Shown here in pieces: positions 50,301 through 60,700 of a DNA stretch of 64,000 bases; positions within the stretch are counted from its first letter, which is position 1, and every line of letters starts with the position of its first letter. The DNA lies in assembly GCA_039566865.1 (NCBI GenBank), contig CM076949.1, positions 3,200,501 to 3,264,500 of the forward strand, in the 5' to 3' direction. Source of the DNA: Aurelia coerulea (lineage: Eukaryota > Cnidaria > Scyphozoa > Semaeostomeae > Ulmaridae). A program made the position numbers and the translations under genes. Below the pieces are notes generated by a model. It searched no databases, was not told where the DNA came from, and saw only the letters and a program-made list of their open reading frames with translations.

Positions 50301-52495
50301 GACTTTTTAAGGAAATTTCCGAGTCTTTTCGAATTTGGGGGGGGGGGCGGGGTGTAGTAGTCCTCCACTTTGTAGTAGTCGGGATCGTAGAAGCTTTTGT
50401 TTTACGTATGACCAGACAACACACGGAGCCAGAGAGAAGTCAATGCTATGTACAAATTGTGCAAATCAACTAACTCAAATACAACACAAATATACAAGCT
50501 GTTATATCGGGATTATATGTACAAGGTTACTTGGTTACAATCTAACTACTATAAAAGGCCTATAAACATTGCCTTATTTGGGGAGGAAGAAGTATTGTCG
50601 GTGTTTTCCGTGTTGCACGTTTTGAGCGTAAAGGGAATCGTTAGGAGTGAAATGGCGTCATTGGGAGTTTGCATTGGGAGTAATATTCACTTGCTTTTCA
50701 AATGTACCGTGGGAAAGTTCCAAGTGAAGTAGACCTAATTACATAACTAAACTAGCTGACTCGATAAGCTTTGCTTCTCTGGGGCGTATGAAAAAGTATG
50801 TAGTTAATTTTAGCCATGCTTATTTCATGAATCATTATCATCATTACGAGGAACTGGTCGAAGGAAAAAAAATAAAAAAAAATAAGCAATTATAACTTTT
50901 TGAAAAATGAGATATAAGAATGTTCTTAATAATCATAAAGTTCACCAACTAATAAACAGAGTATTGATTTCTTGCTTTTTGAAAAATGAGATCTCCGGTA
51001 AAAAGTTTTAATCAGTCATGAGATTTTCCGTTATGAACATCGCAAACAGGCAACTGCTGAAAAATGAGACCCAAATATGGCAAGCTGAGCCTGAGCAATA
51101 TTATGGTATTCTTAAAATTTGCATGATTCTGAGCCTGAATATTCTTATAAACGATATTCTTATATAAAAAAGAGTGTACTTCTTATGGATAGCGTACGGC
51201 TATATTACTGCTAAACTTGCCAGTACTGTTTCGAGACTGTTTCATATAGGTGATGACAAAACTCTAGCAATATTTGGGTAGCAGCATAGTCAAAATGTTC
51301 AAAGGCAGGAACACCGCAAACAACGTGAAAGAAAACACGTCTATTTTTTATTGAATATTGAAAATATATATGTGCTGATATTTCGCCGCGGCGTACGTAG
51401 CCTGCGTGCAGACTTTCGAGGAGTCGAGTCTGCACGCAGGCTACGGCGTACGAGGCTTCTGAGCTAAACTAACGGAATTTCAAAAGTACAGTGATTTTAA
51501 ATAAAAGTAAACTGTAACATGATTGGCTAAGGTGTGCTGCATCGCAGGTGTGAATGTTAGTGGGTGGAAGGGATAAGTTGGTGGTGTAAGTTGATGGTAG
51601 CGTAGGTAAACACTGCATGAATTCAGCATTTTGCATCTTGATGCTAATGTAATAAACAAGGGCAGATTTTGTAATACAATAGCATGAGTTGCTTTTGTTG
51701 ACACCTCAATTCAAAGCGATTAGCGATTGCAGACAAAGGAAATTCTCTCAACCAGCAATTCAAAACAAACAAAGCCGCAATAATTTCTTTGAAAACCAGG
51801 TGGCTAGCGCGCTCGTTGTGCATTCCAGAAACTGTTTTTAAGGGCAAACATGAGCATAGATCGAAAGAAGAAGGATGCATCTACACATCTGCCGCGGGCA
51901 TTTTATTTGTTTGGTTCAAAAGCCGTTTAGGAGGCGATTCAATTCTCTTATTTTTTTGGGGTGTTATCAAAACATTTACTGCTCAGCTTCTGGACCAAAG
52001 AAATAAAATGCCCGCGGCAGATGTGTAGATATATCCTTCTTCTTTCGATCTATGCACATGTTTGCCCTTAAAAATAATTTCTGGAATGCACAGCGAGCGA
52101 GCTAGCTACCTGGGTTTCAGAGAAAATTGTGCGGCTTTGTCTGTTTTGAATTATTGGTTGAAAAAATTTCCTTTGTCTGTGAAAGCTAATCGCTTTGAAT
52201 TGAGGTGTCAACAAAAGCAACTCGTGCTATTGTATTACAAAATCTGCCCTTGTTTAATGTAATAGTCATGATTTGCTTCATTTTAGGATTTGCAAAGAGC
52301 AATCAAACAGTTGCTGTGTTGTTATTGCTTAGTTCGTGGCTGGCATGTGTTGGTTGCATTTACTTGGCATACATCTTGTACTTCATTTTGGAAGACTTTT
52401 GTGTTGTTTGTGTCACAACATATGTGTTGAACTTTTTCTTGTTGTTTTTAAATCACAAAAATTATGGTGCTCACAAAAAAATTAAGACAGCATAA
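47211..52495 (+). CDS. Vitamin K epoxide reductase (VKORC1-like), three exons
   Basis: ER multi-pass membrane thiol oxidoreductase that recycles vitamin K epoxide/quinone and can support disulfide formation. Exons 47211-47374, 48990-49099, 52287-52495: 483 bp, 160 aa (family about 160-175). The first membrane helix spans residues about 8-26. Loop cysteines C40 and C48 lie in AMCDISEAVSC, and the active-site pair C130-x-x-C133 in EDFCVVC, with the same spacing as human C43/C51 and C132/C135. PNSLYGIAFY and LAYILYFILEDF are family motifs. The C-terminus is HKKIKTA, lysine-rich but not a strict KKxx signal. ATG 47211 is preferred because it gives the usual N-terminal length; an upstream in-frame ATG at 47163 would add 16 residues. 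VKORC1 against VKORC1L1 is not resolved. Confidence 0.94.
47755..48471. mobile_element. Foldback-like element with CGCGCGGAAGATCTTCCGCGCG core
   Basis: Ends pair through 'tgaccattccagactgcatt' on the left and 'aatgcagtctggtgaccatt' on the right, continuing into 'gcgcggaagat' / 'atcttccgcgcgc'. Related pieces lie at 47575-47625, 47685-47715 and 48843-48890. In VKOR intron 1. Confidence 0.75.
48990..49099 (+). CDS. VKOR exon 2
   Basis: YGTGFGIIAPIFGERSVLNV then PNSLYGIAFYLLTMVL; acceptor TTTCAG, donor GTAAGT. Confidence 0.92.
49100..51640. other. VKOR intron 2, left part
   Basis: Four 28-bp repeats of 'gaaacattttcttgtggagt' acaattat at 49681-49793; a G run at 50338-50347; repeat words 'gcctgaatattcttata' around 51133 that recur inverted at 54066-54090. 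No exon recognised. Confidence 0.5.
51397..51447. repeat. Perfect 18-bp-stem hairpin of a dispersed motif
   Basis: 'cgtagcctgcgtgcagac' and its exact inverse 'gtctgcacgcaggctacg' around a 14-base loop. The same word occurs singly at 44478 and in part at 13752. Confidence 0.8.
51655..52254. mobile_element. Long-TIR (Mutator-like) hairpin element next to VKOR exon 3
   Basis: 600 bp. Arms of about 260 bp (ends AACAAGGGCAGATTTTGTAA and inverse) flank a unique centre of about 80 bp. Target duplication TAATGTAATA at 51645-51654 and 52255-52264. A 9-10-bp duplication plus long arms is typical of MULE-derived elements. The right duplication ends 22 bp before the exon 3 boundary. Confidence 0.88.
52287..52495 (+). 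CDS. VKOR exon 3 (terminal)
   Basis: FAKSNQTVAVLLLLSSWLAC to KIKTA and TAA, with the CVVC active site; acceptor TTTTAG. Confidence 0.94.
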
Positions 52496-52547
52496 AAATT
52501 CATCATGATTAGTAAATTCCATCTTTTGAATACAGTACATGTATATA

Positions 52548-53151
52548 CCCGGTGCGCCAAAATAAACTATGCACGTTTGGCAGGCCACACTAAATCGTAC
52601 ACTGGACCGATTTTGAAGATTTATGACTTAATCTTTAGCAGAAAGCCTTACTTACATTCTATAACTTTTTGGACATTTTTCTGATTTCAGTTTTTAGAGC
52701 TAGAAGCGAGTTTCTCAAAATTTTAGTTTTCGAAAATACTGAAAACGATCAAAAAACGTCGATCAAATTTTAAAAGACTCAAGATGAATAAACAAAGAGA
52801 AAGCGTCCTCAGGGTGATTTGGGGGTTTAGTACGAACTCTCGTGCAGCAGATTACAACTAGTCGATTTCTAAATCCCAAATCACCACGAACAAGTTCTCT
52901 CTTTGTCCATTTATATAGATTCTTTAGAAAGTTTGATCGATGTTTTTTGATCGTTTTCAGTGTCTTCGAAAACTAAAATTTTAAGAAACTCGCTTCTAGC
53001 TCTAAAAACTGAAAATTTAAAAATTGCAAAAAAATCCCGGTATCTAATTCAGGCTTTCTGCTACAGATTAAGTCATAAATCTTCAAAATCGGTCCAGTGT
53101 ACGATTTATTGTGGCCTGCCAAACGTGCATAGTTTATTTTGGCGCACCCGG
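52548..53151. mobile_element. TA-flanked MITE, same family as 8098-8690 (copy 2)
   Basis: 604 bp. Ends CCCGGTGCGCCAAAATAAAC and inverse; TA at 52546-52547 and 53152-53153. Inserted 52 bp after the VKOR stop codon, so within or just past its 3' UTR. AATAAA at 52561-52566 in its left end lies where a polyadenylation signal would be expected. Confidence 0.9.
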
Positions 53152-53875
53152 TATACTTCATATAGCGCAGTCTACTGTCCTTACAGCAGTTACAGTACAT
53201 ACATTAAGTACATCATAGTTGCAAAAGTGATAGAACTCCTTCTGTTAAGAGGCAAAAGGCAAGCCTGCATGCAGCTACTTCCAGAGGAATAGCAAGGCTG
53301 GACACAAGCCGCACAAGAACAAATTTGAAGGACATTTCAAAATTTGCAGATAAATGAGTGAGTTTTAAAACTTTTTGTTCAGTTAATCATTTAATATGAA
53401 ATTTGATGATGCGTTCTTGTGCAGACTTTCCATAGTGGGTGTGTATCTCCTGACATTGTGGACATCAGCTTGTTATATTTGTTTGTTACATGAAAATCAT
53501 AACAAAGTAAAGTAATTACTTAGGAAAGGGATAAACCAGACGATTGCGCTCTGTATATGGACAGCCCACCCGTAGGAGAAGCTTGTTTCTTCCCACATTG
53601 TAAATTTATTCCACAGTTCGCGTATATTTTTTCATAAGAAAACCTTTTACAAGACGCCCAACTCTCAAATTACTAAAAACTAAGGAATTACAGTACTTGG
53701 ACAAAATATTCAAGGCACATTTCGTTGTTTAGTGTTGGATTGAAAATTGGAGCATTTTGCGTTGTCGCAAATATCACGTCTAATTTTAGGCAGACTTCAT
53801 TATTTTTTAGTCCTGAAGAAGGACAAAATTTGCTCCATCCGGCGTCCCTGTTCTTCTTTGATCCCATTTCTTCTT

Positions 53876-54029
53876 CTAGAGCTTTCTAATCTCAAGCATT
53901 TGTATAGTGTGCTTGTCTGACATATCATGTCCGCCAAGATTGTCTTTGTTTGCATCAAATATCGACAAAGGGATATGAAGACATCGTAAATTCCATTTCC
54001 GAAGAAGGTCTTCAATTGACCAACTGCAA
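53876..54029 (-). CDS. METTL23: METTL23 terminal exon
   Basis: SCSWSIEDLLRKWNLRCLHI to MLEIRKL and TAG; acceptor TCTCTAG. A second AG six bases inside (TTGCAG) would drop two residues; the first fits family length better. A different, overlapping open frame here is a shadow. Confidence 0.88.
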
Positions 54030-56720
54030 CTAGAGACGTAAAATGATACACTATTTTTTTATAAGAATAAAGTTTATAAGAATATTCAGGCTCAGAATCA
54101 TCCAATTTTTAAGAAATGTTATAAGAATATTGCTCAGCCTCAGCTCGCATATTTGTGTCTCATTTGAGCAGTTGCCTGTTTTGCGATGTTCACAACAGAG
54201 AATCGCTATGACTGACTAAGAATATATTCAGGCTCGAAACAAACATTTCTTAACAATATCCAGGCTGGACAAAATTGTTAGTATTCTAAATTATGATGGC
54301 ATAAAATTGGCATAAATAGCTGATGATATCCATTACCCAGTATTGCAGTTAATGCTCAAGAAAAACAATAAACGCTGACAGCAAGATGAACTTTGATTCC
54401 AAATCCAAGGTGAAAAATATAATATATAAATAGCTAACCAGCCAAAATCTTTCAGTTCTTTCAAAGATTTTTGAGATTTTTTCTGATATGTTCAAATATC
54501 TCTAAGACCTAATTTATACTGTTTTAACGAAGTAAACAACTTCAAAATATTGTCACTAGTTTCATTGTCCATTACGCAAAGATCCAACCATTGTTCAATT
54601 TAACGCAAAACAACTTGCTTGGCAAAAACACCTCATGTCCGATTTTGGGTGGTAATTTATGAAAAATAACTTTGCGTAAACAACTATTGTTTCCAAACGG
54701 GTAAACAAGTTTTCGAAAAACAAGTATTGTCTAAATAAACAATTACAAAAATGAATGTATCGAATGTTTGTCTTCTGAACACGAGATTGCCACTGTTTTG
54801 TGAGATTTTTCTTTGAGGATTTGTATCATTTTTTGAGGGACATTTTCAGAATTTTTGAGATTTTTTAAGATATATAGGATTATATTTGGGATTCTACGAT
54901 TTGGTAATGATTTTTGGGATTTTCAAGATTTTTCGAAACTTTGGGATATTTGAAGAAGCTTTGGGATTCGTTATGAAAGTGTACGAGATTTGTATACTGA
55001 TTTACCCTCAGTTAAAGATGCTAGAATAGCGTAATATTGTCAACAATCAAGAAAAATATTTACCTTCTTACTTGGTAAGTACTCCAGAAAACACTGCTTG
55101 GATTTTGCTCTATCAAGTATGCAACAGTGACAATTACAGCTTCGAAATCTAAAAATTGAGCAATTGATGTTTATTGGACACAAGCTAATACAGAATTGAA
55201 GTGTAATCTTTTCCACAGACTACTGTCAATTGTAAAGATCTATGGAAGGATGAAAAATCGGACTAAAATATATAGTATATCATAACTGATATATAGTATA
55301 AAATATAGTTATAGTTATAAAATATATAGTATATTATAACTGATACCTCATCACATCTACATATCTCAATCCCACACACACAATTCACCCCCGAGGGCAT
55401 TTAGTATATTTTGCTGACGGGAGGTGCACTCCTTCCCGGGTATCGCTTTCACATTTTTCTAAAGCCCACAGGGCCGTAGGAAGAAGCTTCGGATTGGGGG
55501 GGGGGGCAATTGTTCTTAAAATAATAGAGAACAATGCATCTAATGAATTCATGTGACGTAGCACCATTGTTTTAAAAATTATTGGGGGCTTGAGCCCCCC
55601 TGCCCCCCCGCTTCCTACGGGCCTGAAGCCCATCGTCAAAAGTGTTATTTTATTGTTTTCTATGAATTTCTTACGTTTTGGTGTATATTTTTCGCCGATT
55701 TTTTCTAAATCCGGCTATCTTTTTGGGGGAAAATTCAAAAGCCAGGTGAAAAAACAATTTCTTGGAGTGCACACCCCGGTACAATTAACATAAGATCCTT
55801 TTGGATGATTACAAAGTCTGTCCTGAGCTAAACAAGCTAAGAATATCTGAATATTGATTTCTTCATAACCCCAAATGATCGTAGATGCTGTTTTTAGCTA
55901 CAGTCAGAGGGATGAGTGTTGCTGCTAAAGTCGCCTTCAATGGAAAATCAAGCGCCTTGTATAAGAAAAAGAACCGCATCAAAGGCAATATTTTGGTCTT
56001 TATGTCAAACGAGAATGATACGCAAAAATCAAAAGTCATTACCCCTAGTTTGCTTAGTTCGTGCACAAAACTATTGGTGCATTTGTGTCAAATGAGATGT
56101 CATGTGAGATTTACGATAACGCAAAATTACTTATGCAGAACCCAACAGAACGTTTCAATTGTTGCTATTCGCGGGCATCTAATTTGAGACAAGCAGTCAC
56201 GAATATAACCTCTGTGCAGAATGATATGCATGAAGATGGTTTGGTTCAGTGTGATCTCGTGCCTTCCTCCTGTCAATGGCGCCATTGTTTGCTGGGATTC
56301 TGCAACTTTCTGTAGCTGTGTAGGAGGGGGATCCTTCGCAGCCTCTGTGCAGGCCGCCGGTTACATCATCCTCTAAAGTGGACTTATTTGCATAATGAGT
56401 ACTATCAATAAGGCTAATGATTCGTTCGTTCTAGAAAACGATTGTTTTGACATAATTGAGCTGCTAATGAAGTCAAGAACGTGCCAATTCTACGTAAATT
56501 TGTTGTTGTGCCAGGGTAAACATCATGGTAATTTATCCATCTTATGGTGTCAAATCTGTCTAACATGAAATAAGCCGACGTCAAATGTTCCTATAGGATC
56601 GCGGGAAACTTCTGTCTTATATGCGCTTTATGTGCGCTTTCTTTATTCCAGTGCCAATTAGCTGAGATAAAACGTTAATCAATTGCTTTAACGAGCGTGA
56701 CGGAAGTGGGTTACTTACTT

Positions 56721-56752
<32 letters not shown>

Positions 56753-57756
56753 ACTGACTGACATCGAAGCCCCTTCTTAGATTACAAAGTGGACTTTGTA
56801 ATCAAACATAAGATCCTTTTGGATGATTACAAAGTCCGTCCTGAGCTAAGCAAGCATAAGAAAATCTGAATATTGATTTCTTCATAACCCCAAATGATCG
56901 TTGATGCTGTTTTTAGCTACAGTCAGAGAGATGAGTGTTGCTGCTAAAGTCTCCTTCAATAGCAAATCAAGCCCCTTGTATAAGGACAAGAATCGCCTCA
57001 AAGGCACTATTTTGGTCTTTATGTCAAACGAGAATGATACGCAAAAATCAAAATTCATTACCCCTACTTTGCTTAGTTCGTGCATGAAACTATTGGTGCA
57101 TCTGTCTCAAATGAGATGTCATGTGAGAGTTACGATAACGCAAAATTACTTCTACGGAACCCTACAGCACGCTTCAATTGTTGCTATTCGCTGGCATCTA
57201 ATTTGAGACAAGCAGTCACGAAGATAGCCTCTGTGCAGAATGATATGCATGAAGATGTTTTGGTTCAGTGTGATCACGTGCCTTCCCCCAGTCAATGGCG
57301 CCATTGTTTGCTGGGATTCTGCACCTTTCTGTAGCTGTGTAGGAAGGGGGTCCTTCTACCTTCGGTGATGCTGCAAATGCTAGCCTCTGTGCAGGCCACC
57401 GGTTACATCATCCTCTAAAGTTGACTTATTTGCATAATGAGTACTATCAATAAGTGGCTAATGATTCGTTCGTTCTAGAAAACGATTGTTTTGACATAAT
57501 TAAGCTGCTAATGAAGTCAAGAACGTGCCAATTCTGGGGAAATTTGTTGTTGTGCCTGGGTAAACATCATGGTAATTTATCCATCTTATGGTGTCAAATC
57601 TGTCTAACATGAAATAAGCCGACGTCAAATGTTGCTATAGGATCGCGGGAAACTTCTGTCTTGTATGCGCTTTATGTGCGCTTTCTTTATTTCAGTGCTA
57701 ATTAGCAGAGATAAAACGTTAATCAATTGCTTTAACGAGCGTGACGGAAGTGGGTT

Positions 57757-57787
<31 letters not shown>

Positions 57788-60700
57788 TACTGACTGACAT
57801 CGAAGCCCCTTCTTAGATTACAAAGTGGACTTTGTAATCAAAAAGGGCCAGGTGAATTCCGCGGATTTCGCGGATGCCGCGGATGTACAAAAAAATCCGC
57901 CGAATACAAAATCCGCGGAATTCATTTTGGCATAAGGGGAAAATGAATTCCGCGGACTTCGCGGATTTCAACTTGAAACATTGTCTGAAGAGCTTGTAAT
58001 ATCGAGAAAGCAGAAATTTACGAGTTCTTTCTCTGCTTAATGCCGTGGAAGGGTTTTAAAACTCTGCAGCCGTAGGCCTGAGTCACAGAGCGGTGTTGAG
58101 TATTGCATGTCCAGTCATAGCTTTAAAAGCTAACCAAGGGCAAAAAACATTCTCACTTTTTTATTTATTTATTTAAACATTTGATACTGAAATGAGAATG
58201 TTTTTTGCCCTTGGTTAGCTTTTAAAGCTAAGAATCGACACGCAATACTCAACACCGCTCTGTGACTCAGGCCTAGAGTTTTAAAACCATTCCACGCCAT
58301 TAAGCAGAGAAAGAACTCGTAAATTACTGCTTTCTCGATATTATAAGCTCTTCGGACAATGTTTCAAGTTGAAATCCTTGAAGTCCGCGGAATTCATTTT
58401 CCCCTTATGCCAAAATGAATTCCGCGGATTTTGTATTTGGCGGATTTTTTCCAACTCTCATCCTAAGTACTGTAAGTTTTGGTACCGATGCATTTAATAT
58501 CGATTTATGGCGACCATACAGATCAATTACAAAATAAGACGCGATTATTTAAATATTTGATACTGAAATGAGAATGTTTTTTGCCCTTGGTTAGCTTTTA
58601 AAGCTAAGACTGGACACGCAATACTCAACACCGCTCTGTGACTCAGGCCTACGGCTGCAGAGTTTTAAAACCCTTCCACAAAATGAATTCCGCGGATTTT
58701 GTATTCGGCGGATTTTTTTGTACATCCGCGGCATCCGCGAAATCCGCGGGATCCGCGGAATTCACCTGGCCCAATTAAAAGTCAAGTCTCAGTCAGGGGC
58801 GAAGCTGGCTCAAAAGGGGTGGTCATGCCTTGCGCCGAAGGCGCAAAGATAGGAGCTCTTTGCGCCGTAGGCGCAAAGAGCGCGGGGGTCCGGGGGCGGA
58901 GCCCCCGGAAAATTTTTTGGACCACGCCCTTTTTAACCCAGGAAACGCCCCTTTTCCCACAAGAATGGGGACAACGCCTATCCCTTTACAGGTTAAATAT
59001 GCATTTGAACACAAGGGAAAACTCCCATTTTCAAAAATTTCAGGTTAAGATTTGGTTTTCAAATGTTTTTGTTTTGGTTTCAAGTCTGACATTTCAGAGG
59101 CATTTAAGCTTGTCATAAATTTGGCAGGCATTTTGTGTCAAGATTTTCACATTTTGTATCTGAACACAGAGGGAAAACTCTTATTTTCAAAAAATGTTAG
59201 GCCAAGACTTGGTTTTCAAATGTTCTTGTTTTAAGTCTGACATTTCAGAGGCATTTAAGCTTGTCATAAATTTGGCAGGCACTTTGTGTCAAGATTTTCA
59301 CATTTATGCACCTGAACACAGAAGGGAAAACTCTATATTTTCAAAAAATGTTAGGCCAAGACTTGGTTTTCATATGTTCTTGTTTTAAGTCTGACATTTC
59401 AAAGGCATTTTAAGCTTGTCATAAATTTGGCAGGCATTTTGTGTCAAGATTTTCACATTTAAATTTGTTGAACATTTGCAAGGCAAATTAGCTTGAGTTT
59501 TCCATTTTTAAGCATAAGGAACCCCACCAGCTCATGGCAACAGTAAAACTGGGGGGGGGGGTAATCAAACTGCATTACAATTGACCATAAAAGAAAATTG
59601 GCTGTTGTGGGAGGAAGCTGTTCTGATAAGTAAAAAATTATGATAATACTGCAATAACCAACAGGAAAGTTCCTTGTGAAATTTCTCATAGTCAGCAACA
59701 AATTATGAAAATACTGCACAAACAGGAAAATTCTCTTGGAAAGTTCCTTTGATCAGCAATTATGATAATACTGCAATCATCAACAGACAACAGCAAACAA
59801 AGTTCCTTCTCCATGGTGGGCATGTGAAAGTTCTCATAGTCAGCAACAAATTATGATAATACTGCACCAGTGCACCTAGCCAGTTTTGCAATCAGAGAGG
59901 AACACATGCCATGAATACTGGTATAGCCTGTTTCTGTCCATTTTTAACATGACTAACAAAACAGCCCCTTTCATACCTTCACTCGCACACAGCCAATTTC
60001 CGCATTGGTCGCTGTTGTTGGTAGATGTGCTTCTGCTCAGCAACAGTCCTCGAAGCAAAGGACATTCTTAATAACTGAGACACAAGGTCTCGATCAGCAA
60101 TAATTCCCTGAGCTTGAACTTGCGCCATAATCGGCTAGGCCTAAACACACTTGTCAGAGTGAAACTCACGAAATGACACAGGGTTGCCCTGCATACGACA
60201 CTCATGCCCCGAGAACTTGACATGCCTTGATGTAGAAAATCTTTGCAATGATTTTGCAGAATAAAATATTCAGCCAATCAAAACGAACCATTCATCGAAA
60301 TTGTAGGACTAGGTTATGATGATTATAACGACGAGGTCATGCTCTTCTCGTTTGCCAGACCAAGCTTTGTTCATTCCTTTTGTTTCAGAAGTGGATTCTT
60401 TTGTCGAGCATGACTGAACATAGGGTACCAACCTTATGGGCATGACCGTATTCATAGGGGGATTTCCGGTAGGTCGGGCTCAAGAATGAGGACATGACCA
60501 GATTGGATGCCCTGTTGACTTTCTTCCTGCTCTCAGTAGCGAATCTCATTGGCTTAGCCGAACTGAATACGGGGGATATCATCAGAAGCCATATTGACCA
60601 GGGGGGGGGGGGTCATTCGATCAATCGTTGTATTTTTGAACTGGTTAGGCGATAAGAAACTGCGTTTTCGAGCAGAAAAACCTATTTTTTGTGATTGAAA

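Noticed and set aside
53800..54105. 101-aa minus open frame starting MDDSEPEYSY
   Set aside because: It overlaps the METTL23 terminal exon in a different frame; the METTL23 frame has clear family motifs.
60385..60582. Minus open frame MISPVFSSAKPMRF...
   Set aside because: Open but with no recognised domain or splice-consistent neighbour; it lies in repeat-rich METTL23 intron sequence ending at a G run. Probably dispersed repeat.
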